From positions 2,480,001 to 2,544,000 of the forward strand of contig NZ_JBDFLX010000001.1 in assembly GCF_047237965.1 (NCBI RefSeq): DNA of 64,000 bases, written 5' to 3'. Each line of letters starts with the position of its first letter. Position 1 is the stretch's first letter. Of the stretch, positions 27,034 through 34,622 are shown one piece after another. The notes below the pieces were generated by a model. That model worked only from the letters and a program-made list of their open reading frames with translations. It ran no database searches and was not told the origin of the DNA. Made by a program: the position numbers and the translations under genes. The stretch comes from Noviherbaspirillum_A sp047237965 (GTDB lineage: Bacteria > Pseudomonadota > Gammaproteobacteria > Burkholderiales > Burkholderiaceae_D).

Positions 27034-27708
27034 ATGAGCACAGGCAAAACCCGCGACGAAATCGCAGAAGCATATTCATCCGAGCCATGGTGGTACGACC
27101 TGCGCGGCTTCTTCATTCTGACATTCGCCTATAACAGCACCATCAATACCCAGCTGCGCTTCTTTGGTCCGCATTTCGGGCCGAATCATCTGGAAGTCGC
27201 CTGCGGCACTGGTACGCTGCTGGAGCTGGTGCTGAAATGGCGGCGCTGGAAAAAGATGAAGCCGGTCAAGGTCACCGGCATCGACTATGCACCCTCGATG
27301 CTGGCCGGCGCGAAGAAGCGTTTCGCCAAGGACCCGAACGTGAAGATCCAGCATGCCGACGCCGCGGACCTGCCCTTTCCCGATGCGTCCTTCGACACGG
27401 CCAATATCGCCAATTCCATCCACTGCTTCCCGACCGTGGACGGCGCGCTACGCGACATCCACCGGGTATTGAAGCCGGGCGGCACGCTGGCGGCCAACGT
27501 GCTGCTCTACCCAGACGGCCTGCCGCCGCTGCGCTGGGCGGCGCAGCGCATCAACGACTGGGGCATCAAGAAGGGCATCCTGTACAGCCCTTTCCAGGAA
27601 CATGACATCCGCCAGCGCCTGATCGCGGCCGGCTATGAAATCTCGCGGGAATTCAAGTCTGGCAACACCTGGAATGTGGTGGCCCGCAAGCCGGCGAAGC
27701 CGGCCTAG
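27034..27708 (+). CDS. Class I SAM-dependent methyltransferase
   Basis: The 224-residue protein has a Methyltransf_11-type core: HLEVACGTGTLLELVLKW (SAM loop), VTGIDYAPSMLAGAKKRF, ADLPFPDASFDTANIANSIH and HRVLKPGGTLAANVLLY. An N-terminal segment rich in aromatic residues (PWWYDLRGFFILTFAYNS) could form a hydrophobic substrate or membrane contact. It is divergently transcribed from the ThiF-like gene and convergent with the FeeM-like pair. The methyl acceptor is unknown; a lipid or acyl-amino acid is an inference from context. Confidence 0.88.
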   Translation: MSTGKTRDEIAEAYSSEPWWYDLRGFFILTFAYNSTINTQLRFFGPHFGPNHLEVACGTGTLLELVLKWRRWKKMKPVKVTGIDYAPSMLAGAKKRFAKDPNVKIQHADAADLPFPDASFDTANIANSIHCFPTVDGALRDIHRVLKPGGTLAANVLLYPDGLPPLRWAAQRINDWGIKKGILYSPFQEHDIRQRLIAAGYEISREFKSGNTWNVVARKPAKPA

Positions 27709-27747
27709 GAGGGGATGATCCGGGGAGGGGGCATCCCCCTCCGGACA

Positions 27748-28512
27748 CTAGCCCAGGGACACGAGGCGGCCGTGGATACCGGCCTCTTCGCGGGGCGAGA
27801 AGAAATAGGGATAGAGCGAGCGGGTGGTGTCCGGATTGTCGCTGGTGCCGCCGTACTTGTGGATCTGCTCTTCCACATAGCCGATGTCCACCCACAGCAG
27901 CACCGCTGGCGCATTCACGCGCGGATTGGTGCGTATCTCGCATTGCCGCTTGAAGCCCAGCATGGTCTCGTAGAAGCGGCGGTGGCGCGGATTGACTTCG
28001 ATGAAGACGTCGGTGCAGTTATGCATGCGCCGTCCGTAGATGAAGACGATATGAAACAGGGAGGCCAGCGCGAATTTGGAGCGGATGTCCGGATCGAATG
28101 CCAGCTTGGTCAGCTCGCATACCTTGCCGCCGGCATTGCGGCGCGCATCGATTTCCGGCTTGAAGATCTCGTCGGCCAGCAGGCCTTCCTCGGAATCGAT
28201 GCCCAGCGTGACGGTCCCGATCACCTTTTCCTTATCGGAGGCGGTCAGCGTGATGCGGGACGGGCTGGCCTTGACCTGGTGCGCGCTGCCATAGCCGCGC
28301 CACGCATACATCTTGTTGATCAGCATCGAGGCTGAATTGCGGCCGCTCTCGGTGTCTGCCAGGCGGATACGGAAGTTCTTCTGCTCGATGACGAGATCGT
28401 CGGCGTCATTGGACAACGCGACGCTGTCCAGGCCAAGCGCATGACCATCGCCGATCAGTCCATGGCTGTCGGGAGCATCCAGCGATTTGTTCGGTCCGAT
28501 CTTGCCGGACAT
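27748..28512 (-). CDS. FeeM-like N-acyl amino acid synthase 1
   Basis: The 254-residue protein belongs to the GNAT/autoinducer-synthase-like group of FeeM enzymes, which transfer acyl chains from acyl carrier protein to amino acids. Visible family blocks are NFRIRLADTESGRNSASMLI, VIGTVTLGIDSEEGLLADEI, KVCELTKLAFDP, FIEVNPRHRRFYETMLGFK and RVNAPAVLLWVD. It is a clear tandem paralogue of the next gene upstream, whose stop lies 44 bp before this start. No strong Shine-Dalgarno sequence precedes the ATG. Confidence 0.8.
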   Translation of the reverse strand: MSGKIGPNKSLDAPDSHGLIGDGHALGLDSVALSNDADDLVIEQKNFRIRLADTESGRNSASMLINKMYAWRGYGSAHQVKASPSRITLTASDKEKVIGTVTLGIDSEEGLLADEIFKPEIDARRNAGGKVCELTKLAFDPDIRSKFALASLFHIVFIYGRRMHNCTDVFIEVNPRHRRFYETMLGFKRQCEIRTNPRVNAPAVLLWVDIGYVEEQIHKYGGTSDNPDTTRSLYPYFFSPREEAGIHGRLVSLG

Positions 28513-28556
28513 CAGATGGGGAATCTATTAAATGATCGCTGGAGTTTCATGTTTCC

Positions 28557-29435
28557 CTAATGCGATAGTGTCAAACTTTCCACCGAAGTGGCGCCTCTGC
28601 TTGCCTGGTAAATTGCAGCCAGCGCATTGACTGCGTTGGCATTGCCCTGGTCAGTATGCAGCACTGCCAGTTGTCTATCAATCGCTGCCTTGTTCTGTTT
28701 CTCGCTGATCGGGCAGAAGAAATAAGGATAAAGCGATTTTTCAGCGTTGTCGTGGCCGCTGGTGCCACCCATTTTCTGAATCTGCTCCTCGACATAATCG
28801 GTCTCGACGCACAGCAGGTAAGCCGGTGCGTTCACTCGGGGATTCATCTTCTTCGGGCCATGCTTCTTGAAACCCAGCATGCGTTCATAAAAACGGCGAT
28901 GCCTCGGATTGACTTCGATGAAGATGTCGGTGCATTTCTGCACACGCCGCAAATAAATGAAAATGATATGGAACAAAGATGCTAATGCAGTTTTCGAACG
29001 CGTTGTAGGATCAAACGCAAGCTTCGTTAATTCACATACCCTGCGGCCGCGCGCACGGTAGGCGTCGACTTCATCCTTGAAGATCTCATCGGCCAGCAGG
29101 CCGGAAGGGGAATCGATGCCAAGGGTAATCGTGCCGATGACCTTGTCCTCTTCCGAGATGGTCATGGTGACGCGATGGGGATTTTCCTGCAGGGGATTGT
29201 TTACCGTGTAACCGCGCGATGCATACATCCTGTGTATCAGGGAGCTGGCGTGGCTGCGTACCGTTTCGGTGTTGGCAAGACGGATCTGGAAAGTTCTTTC
29301 GTCAACATCAAGTTCATGAGCATCTGTTTCGTCGGGCTGCTCGACGCGTACTTGCCTGATCGCTACTTCCGGCTGCGCATCCTGGCCATTCAGCTCCGGC
29401 TCCAGATAGGTCTTGCTTTCTTGATAGTCAAACAC
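28557..29435 (-). CDS. FeeM-like N-acyl amino acid synthase 2
   Basis: The 292-residue paralogue shares the same blocks (FQIRLANTETVRSHASSLIH, VIGTITLGIDSPSGLLADEI, VCELTKLAFDPTTRSKTALA, FIEVNPRHRRFYERMLGFK). It differs in a longer N-terminus and an extra C-terminal tail of about 40 residues. It starts at a GTG with GAGGAG eight bases upstream, behind a good sigma-70 promoter. PEP-CTERM/exosortase loci often contain acyltransferases of this type, and a PEP-CTERM gene lies 1 kb away. Confidence 0.8.
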   Translation of the reverse strand: MFDYQESKTYLEPELNGQDAQPEVAIRQVRVEQPDETDAHELDVDERTFQIRLANTETVRSHASSLIHRMYASRGYTVNNPLQENPHRVTMTISEEDKVIGTITLGIDSPSGLLADEIFKDEVDAYRARGRRVCELTKLAFDPTTRSKTALASLFHIIFIYLRRVQKCTDIFIEVNPRHRRFYERMLGFKKHGPKKMNPRVNAPAYLLCVETDYVEEQIQKMGGTSGHDNAEKSLYPYFFCPISEKQNKAAIDRQLAVLHTDQGNANAVNALAAIYQASRGATSVESLTLSH

Positions 29436-29456
29436 TGTACAGGCTCCTCGTCACAA

Positions 29457-29485
29457 ATATTACTCAATAGAAAATAGTTGCTCAA
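29457..29485 (-). promoter_or_regulatory. Sigma-70 promoter of the FeeM-like pair
   Basis: On the minus strand TTGAGC (29480-29485) and TAATAT (29457-29462) have a 17-bp spacer. The start would be near 29450, giving a leader of about 15 nt that contains the GAGGAG site. Confidence 0.65.
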
Positions 29486-30362
29486 TTAAAAAATTACCCT
29501 GCGAACAAGGTTTTGACTAAATGCAACACGCGAGATTAGAAGGGGGTGTCGCCAATAGGTTCGCGAAGTGCAAAATTAGGCGACGAACGGCAGGTTTTCC
29601 CTTGAATAAACTATTCAAATGACATCAAACGTGGGGAAAAAGGTCGTTTAGACATGGTCAGGCTGATATGCACGACGAGATGAAATGCATGTCAAATCCG
29701 CATATCCGGCAGATTAACAATGTTATCCCGACGAGATATTATTAACGACCTGCTAACGTCCATTAGCAAAAAGACTACGCGCCTAGCCAGCCATCCAGAA
29801 TAAACCGTGCATTTTTGTCATGCACGTTCAAACGGCAATGATCAGACGCACACTGACCGCCGGCAGGACGACACTTCTCTCAGAGTCAAAAAAGCCGGCC
29901 TGCAAGGTTCATCTGGACTTCACAAGGCATGCGCTCTAATAGGAACGTGCTTTTCCCAGCCCTGCTCTGCCCATCTGCTCCCTTCTCTTTCAGGATGCTC
30001 CTGCCTACCCTGCGGCTCTCTTTCCTCTCCCGACAACACGCTACCGCCGCAATCGATCGCTTGTGCAATTGCCAGTCATTTGATGCCCTGGCGAAACCGG
30101 CGTTGAGAATAATCAATCCACAATTGATTTTCTTTGCGATCAAACAATATTTTCGTATGAAATCAATTTAGTGATCAAATTCAATTATTTTCATTTAAGA
30201 AAGTTTATTTTGGAGAAACAGTTTAATCCAAGAAATTATTGCAATAAAACATTTCTATTGAGAATATTAATCTTTGGAACTTTGTCGATTATTTTTACAC
30301 AGCTCAATTTCATTTAGGAAAAATATTATCTAAGCCTTTGAATATTATTGTTTTTATTTAAC
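29486..30362. other. AT-rich gene-free stretch
   Basis: About 880 bp with much lower GC than the surroundings, especially 30100-30360. No open frame here has a ribosome site or a recognisable product. A 17-bp palindrome TTGAATAAACTATTCAA lies at 29602-29618 and could be an operator. The stretch separates the FeeM-like pair from the PEP-CTERM gene. Confidence 0.6.
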
Positions 30363-30378
30363 TGGCATAGTTAATGCT
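30363..30378 (+). promoter_or_regulatory. Sigma-54-like promoter upstream of the PEP-CTERM gene
   Basis: TGGCATAGTTAATGCT keeps the invariant GG and GC ten bases apart and matches TGGCAC-N5-TTGCT except at two positions. It would give a start near 30388 and a leader of about 110 nt. PEP-CTERM genes are known to be controlled by RpoN with the PrsK/PrsR system in some beta-proteobacteria. Confidence 0.5.
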
Positions 30379-30500
30379 AATTTCAAAACGTCGGACCATA
30401 AGTTAAAAATAAACAATGAAAACACCACGACTTTAGGAGCTAATCCAAAGCAGGGGAGGCTCGGAAAGTTGATTACATTTAACACTCTCGGAGAAACAAA

Positions 30501-31328
30501 ATGAAAAAAATGGTTAGCAAGACTCTGGTCGCAGCTGCAGTCACCGCAGCTCTGGGCGTTTTCAGTTCCGGCGCAATGGCGCAAACAGCATTCCCTGATT
30601 TCGTTGTCAATGAAACCATTGCCGGCGGCACCTTCAGCGGCATCACCGCCGACAAGATCACTGGCAACTACACCGAAGTGATCACCTTCTCCGGCAACAC
30701 CTTCCAGGCTTCGCTGCTCTGGAATGCCGGTCAGTTCGTTGCCAACAACGGCACCTCGCCTGTTGCATCGAACCTGAGCCCAACCGGCGGCACCGCTACC
30801 CAGTATGGCCTGTATGCGCTGTACCAGGCTTCGGGCACCTTTAGCCAGTCCGGCGGCGTTACCACGTTCAACTTCCTGCCCAGCGCCAGCAGCAGCCTGC
30901 GCCTGTTCCTGGATCCGAACTCCAACACCACCTTCACCGCGCCTGGCACCGGCACAGCCGCATGGGCTACCGTCAGCTCTGGCGACGATATCCTGATCGC
31001 AAATGGTGTCCCGACCACTGGTCAGGGCACGCTGGATCCGACCCTGAGCACCTGCACCAACGGCATCAACTGCGGCAGCTTCGGCGCCACCTCCAGCTTC
31101 GGCCTGACCGCCGCTGGCAGCCAGTTCTTCACCGCACCGAACCCGTTCTACAACGTGTCGTTCCAGTCCGGTCAGCTGAACAACTTCACGCCAGCCGGCA
31201 CGCAGACGATCAACGGTTCCCTGGACGTAGTGTTCAGCAATGCCGTGCCTGAGCCAGCCAGCGTTGCACTGATCGGTCTGGGCCTGATGGGTCTGGGTCT
31301 GAGCCGTCGTCGCAGCAAGAAGGCTTAA
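30501..31328 (+). CDS. PEP-CTERM sorting-domain protein
   Basis: The 275-residue protein has a signal peptide ending GAMAQ (about residue 28), a Ser/Thr/Gly/Asn-rich body of about 220 residues, and a C-terminal sorting signal: the VPEPAS motif, a short helix ALIGLGLMGLGL and the basic tail SRRRSKKA. Such proteins are cut and anchored or released by an exosortase, which is not in this window. Cys residues in CTNGINCGS could form a disulfide. GGAG lies 7 bp before the ATG. A strong terminator follows, so it is monocistronic. Confidence 0.93.
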   Translation: MKKMVSKTLVAAAVTAALGVFSSGAMAQTAFPDFVVNETIAGGTFSGITADKITGNYTEVITFSGNTFQASLLWNAGQFVANNGTSPVASNLSPTGGTATQYGLYALYQASGTFSQSGGVTTFNFLPSASSSLRLFLDPNSNTTFTAPGTGTAAWATVSSGDDILIANGVPTTGQGTLDPTLSTCTNGINCGSFGATSSFGLTAAGSQFFTAPNPFYNVSFQSGQLNNFTPAGTQTINGSLDVVFSNAVPEPASVALIGLGLMGLGLSRRRSKKA

Positions 31329-31380
31329 GACATAAGGAAAGATCGCTTCCCGCGCAGTACGGCGGCAAGCCGGTAACAGG

Positions 31381-31415
31381 AATCCATGACTGGCAACAGT
31401 CATGGATTTTTTTTG
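31381..31415 (+). terminator. Rho-independent terminator of the PEP-CTERM gene
   Basis: An 11-bp stem (ATCCATGACTG / CAGTCATGGAT with a GCAA loop) is followed by eight Ts. Confidence 0.9.
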
Positions 31416-31480
31416 GGATCGCCATGGATGGCGAGGCGGTTTGCCCGGCGTTCCGGAAGTTGCGTAAAATGCAGGTTCCC

Positions 31481-31554
31481 GCGGGTGTAGTTCAATGGTA
31501 GAACGAAAGCTTCCCAAGCTCTAGACGAGGGTTCGATCCCCTTCACCCGCTCCA
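31481..31554 (+). tRNA. tRNA-Gly(CCC)
   Basis: The cloverleaf is complete: acceptor stem GCGGGTG/CACCCGC, D-arm with AGTTCAATGGTAGAAC, anticodon loop TTCCCAA with anticodon CCC, T-arm GGTTCGATCCC, and an encoded CCA end. One A-C mismatch lies in the anticodon stem. A promoter TTGCCC (31441-31446), 18 bp, TAAAAT (31465-31470) precedes it. Confidence 0.95.
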
Positions 31555-31825
31555 ACTGCCTGCTCCCGGACTTGCCTTTCATGCCACGACCCGGTCCGCA
31601 CAGACCAAAGACGCAAGGTCCGATCAGCACAACCGCAGGGAGACGGACGCAAGCCGCCCTACCGGCAATGCTTTTCCGCGCTTTGCTCCTGTGACATAAT
31701 CGCGCCGCCCGCCGGCCTTTGTGCATGCCGGGGCGCCAGCCGCCCTTCCCGGCGGCCTGTTATACCGCCCTCTTCCCTGACGCGCCATGGCCTGGCGCAC
31801 GTTCCCTTATCCACACGATTCCCGC

Positions 31826-32548
31826 ATGTCCGATCATCTACCCGCCAACGAAGCCGGCAAGCCCCTGTTCTACGACCCGACCGAGCGACGTATCCGAAGC
31901 TTCGTGACCCGCGCCGGCCGCCTTTCCCCGGCGCAGGCGCGCGCGCTCGACACGCTGGGGCCGCGCTTTTGCCTGCCCTATCAGAAAACTCCGCTGGACC
32001 TCGATGCCGCCTTCGGCCGGGCCGCCCCCACCGTGCTGGAAATCGGCTTTGGCATGGGCGGCACGACGGCGACCATTGCCGCCGGCCTGCCGGAAAAGAA
32101 TTTTCTGGGGGTGGAAGTCCACACGCCAGGTGTGGGCAGCCTGCTCAAGCTGATCGGCGAACAGCAACTGGAGAATCTGCGGCTGATCCAGCATGACGCC
32201 GTCGAGGTGGTCAATCACATGCTGGCGCCGGAATCGCTGGCCGGCGTGCATATATTCTTCCCCGATCCCTGGCACAAGGCGCGCCATAACAAGCGCCGCC
32301 TGGTGCAGCCGGAGTTCGTCGCACTGCTGGCGTCCCGGCTGGCGCCGGGCGCCTACCTGCATTGCGCAACCGACTGGGAAGACTATGCGCACCAGATGCT
32401 GGAGGTGCTGGGCGGCGAGCCGTCGCTGGAGAACACGGCATCCGGCTTTGCGCCGCGGCCGGACTACCGGCCTGTCACCAAGTTCGAGAACCGCGGGCTG
32501 AATCTGGGCCACGGCGTCTGGGACCTGGTGTTCGTCAAGCGCGGCTAG
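31826..32548 (+). CDS. trmB: tRNA (guanine-N7)-methyltransferase
   Basis: The 240-residue protein carries RIRSFVTRAGRLSPAQ, the SAM loop VLEIGFGMGGTTATIA, and the TrmB signature IFFPDPWHKARHNKRRL with YLHCATDWEDYA. It methylates G46 of the tRNA variable loop. The ATG at 31826 gives the family start MSDHLPANEAG; an upstream in-frame ATG at 31787 would add an unusual extension. It is convergent with pncB, with only 22 bp between the stops. Confidence 0.95.
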   Translation: MSDHLPANEAGKPLFYDPTERRIRSFVTRAGRLSPAQARALDTLGPRFCLPYQKTPLDLDAAFGRAAPTVLEIGFGMGGTTATIAAGLPEKNFLGVEVHTPGVGSLLKLIGEQQLENLRLIQHDAVEVVNHMLAPESLAGVHIFFPDPWHKARHNKRRLVQPEFVALLASRLAPGAYLHCATDWEDYAHQMLEVLGGEPSLENTASGFAPRPDYRPVTKFENRGLNLGHGVWDLVFVKRG

Positions 32549-32570
32549 GCGAGCGCCAGCCGTCCCAGCC

Positions 32571-33761
32571 TCAGCCGGGATGGTGGAATACCTGGCGCAG
32601 ATAGGCCAGGAAGGTCTCGTCGGTGCACATCGTGCCCTTGCCCGGCGAGTCCGACAGCTTGGCCACCGGCTGGCCATTGCACGAGGTGAGCTTCATCACG
32701 ATGTTCAGCGGCTGTATGCCGAGGTCGTTGGTCAGGTTGGTGCCGATGCCGAAGCCGGTCTGGGTGCGCCCGGCGAAATGGCGGTAGAGCTGAAACGCCC
32801 TTGGAATGTCCAGACCGTCGGAAAAGACCAGGCGCTTGGTATTGGCGTCGACCCGCAGCTTCGCATAATGGGCCAGCGCCTTTTCGCCCCAGACGATGGG
32901 ATCGCCGGAATCATGCCGCAGGCCATCGAACAGCTTCGAGAAGTACAGGTCGAAGTCGTTCAGGAAGGCATCCATGCCGACCACGTCGGTCAGCGCGGTG
33001 CCGAGGTCGCCGCGGAACTCCTGCACCCAGCCTTCCAGCGCCGCCTTCTGGAAATCGCGCAGGCGCACGCCGAATGACTGATACGACTGCAGGTATTCAT
33101 GGGCCATGGTGCCGATCGGCACCAGGTTGTGCTTGCGCGCCAGGTAGACGTTGGACGTGCCCTTGAAATACATCGGCACCTCGCGCGCCAGGGTAGCCAG
33201 CACTTCGTCATGCCAATCGCCCGAAAAGCGGCGGCGGGTACCGAAATCGAAAAAGGAAAAGCTGTGCTTTTCCGGCAATTCCCTGCTGAAGCGGCGCAGC
33301 AGCTCGATCTTCCCCGCCAGGCGCCGCCGTCCTTCCTCGATGGCCGGCTCCCTGGCGAAACGCCGGAAATACAACTCATTGACGATATACAGCACGAAAA
33401 TTTCAAAGCCCATCACATGCACCTGGGGGCCAACGGCGCGGATGCGCAAGGCATCGCCCTCGGTAGTGACCTCGATGAACTTGCGCTGGAAGCGGAATAC
33501 GGTCAGGAAGTCGACGAAGTCGCTTTTCATGAAGCGCAGCCCGCGCAGGTAGGCCAGTTCCTCGTCACGGAAGGTGAGCCGGCACAGATGGTCCAGTTCG
33601 CGGTCGACTTCTTCCTTCAGTTCAGCCAGCGGGAAGGCGGGCGTGTTGCGCAGCGCAAAGGTGTATTCGGTCTGGGCGCCAGGATGGCTGTGCAGCAGTG
33701 CCTGCCACATCGTGAATTTATAGAGATCGGTCTCCAGGAGACTGCGTACTACTGCCGTCAT
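32571..33761 (-). CDS. pncB: Nicotinate phosphoribosyltransferase
   Basis: The 396-residue protein starts MTAVVRSLLETDLYKFTMWQ and contains TEYTFALRNTPAFP, GTSNVYLARKHNLVPIGTMA and LRHDSGDPIVWGEKAL, all NAPRTase hallmarks. It makes nicotinate mononucleotide in the NAD salvage pathway. The ATG at 33761 fits the family; 30 extra upstream codons do not. Confidence 0.96.
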   Translation of the reverse strand: MTAVVRSLLETDLYKFTMWQALLHSHPGAQTEYTFALRNTPAFPLAELKEEVDRELDHLCRLTFRDEELAYLRGLRFMKSDFVDFLTVFRFQRKFIEVTTEGDALRIRAVGPQVHVMGFEIFVLYIVNELYFRRFAREPAIEEGRRRLAGKIELLRRFSRELPEKHSFSFFDFGTRRRFSGDWHDEVLATLAREVPMYFKGTSNVYLARKHNLVPIGTMAHEYLQSYQSFGVRLRDFQKAALEGWVQEFRGDLGTALTDVVGMDAFLNDFDLYFSKLFDGLRHDSGDPIVWGEKALAHYAKLRVDANTKRLVFSDGLDIPRAFQLYRHFAGRTQTGFGIGTNLTNDLGIQPLNIVMKLTSCNGQPVAKLSDSPGKGTMCTDETFLAYLRQVFHHPG

Positions 33762-33922
33762 TGCTTGTCCTTGGCTGTGATGGATGCGCGTTGCGAAACA
33801 GGATATTAAAGGAACAATCAAATTGACACCGTGCTTTTGCGCGCGTCGCATTTCATCAGCCGTGAAACAACATCAAAAAAGCTGCCATTCATGAATCACA
33901 TGTCTGATATGCGCACAATCAA

Positions 33923-33952
33923 TTGGCCATATTTTCCGTTAGCCAACATAAT
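33923..33952 (+). promoter_or_regulatory. Promoter of candidate small RNA 3
   Basis: TTGGCC (33923-33928) and CATAAT (33947-33952) are separated by 18 bp. It lies in an AT-rich gap upstream of pncB on the opposite strand. Confidence 0.5.
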
Positions 33953-33958
33953 CCGTCC

Positions 33959-34020
33959 TGTCTCCTCTATCTCCTTCAGGAAATAGATTCAAGCCCGCTT
34001 TTTACAGCGGGCTTTTTTTC
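33959..34020 (+). ncRNA. Candidate small RNA 3, CU-rich
   Basis: From a predicted start near 33959 the transcript would begin UGUCUCCUCUAUCUCCUUCA and end in a 9-bp hairpin (AAGCCCGCU...AGCGGGCUU) plus a U-run near 34012-34019. The UCUCCUC and UCUCCUU blocks resemble the 5' half of candidate small RNA 1, and both terminator stems contain CCCGCU/AGCGGG. No coding frame is supported. Confidence 0.55.
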
Positions 34021-34082
34021 CATTCCGGCACGCTTTGCAATACTCTGCGACGTGCCGTCAAGCATGTTTGACAACCGGACCG

Positions 34083-34427
34083 TTGACCTTGAACCTGCCG
34101 ACTTGCCACGTCCATTCCTTTACCCATGACAGCAAGGCGCTCATTCATGGCCAGTGCATGGTCTTTCGCACCGTTGCCGGTTATGCACGCGGCAACGATG
34201 AGGCAATGAAGGCATTGATGGAGTTTTTCCGCTGCTCCGCCTCGCATGCCTTCCTGCTGCCGGCCTCGAGCGTCTACGGCGAGGAAGCCATCGATCTGAA
34301 GGCGTGGCGCCAGGCGCCGGTGCTGGAAATCGGCGATCAGGTCTGCGACGAGCTCGGCCGACTGTATGAAATCGCGCTGTCGTCCGAGCGCAACCTCAGC
34401 CTGAGGCAAATCACATACTTACACTGA
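34083..34427 (+). CDS. Hypothetical protein upstream of rpoD
   Basis: A roughly 114-residue frame with a plausible body (QCMVFRTVAGYARGNDEAMK, FFRCSASHAFLLPASSVYGE) and no recognised domain, signal peptide or membrane helix. Start assignment is poor: candidates are TTGs at 34068 and 34083 and the first ATG at 34158, none with a good ribosome site. It lies between candidate small RNA 3 and the rpoD leader. I do not recognise the family. Confidence 0.5.
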   Translation: MTLNLPTCHVHSFTHDSKALIHGQCMVFRTVAGYARGNDEAMKALMEFFRCSASHAFLLPASSVYGEEAIDLKAWRQAPVLEIGDQVCDELGRLYEIALSSERNLSLRQITYLH

Positions 34428-34454
34428 ATATGGACGCATTTGCTGACGCAGCAT

Positions 34455-34559
34455 GCTTGAAGGTCTATCATGCGGGTCGACTACGGAACCTGCCGGTTGA
34501 ATTCCTACCTAACGACCTTACCTGCTACCCCTTACCGCATGACCCGCATGTGTTCAAGC
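34455..34559 (+). promoter_or_regulatory. Long-range hairpin in the rpoD leader
   Basis: GCTTGAA (34455-34461) and CATGCGGGTC (34469-34478) pair with GACCCGCATG (34541-34550) and TTCAAGC (34553-34559), giving 10-bp and 7-bp perfect stems around a 62-nt loop. It ends about 60 bp before the rpoD ATG. Confidence 0.5.
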
Positions 34560-34622
34560 GCAATGCCGGGCGCTGATGCAATTACGTAAAACGCAAGTCT
34601 TGTCCGACCTGATATCGACGCA

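Noticed and set aside
29807..30171. Short frames in the AT-rich stretch
   Set aside because: No ribosome sites, domains or plausible amino acid composition.
34470..34589. Leader peptide of about 39 codons before rpoD
   Set aside because: It has an ATG but no clear ribosome site or attenuation-type codon run; kept only as a note under the leader hairpin.
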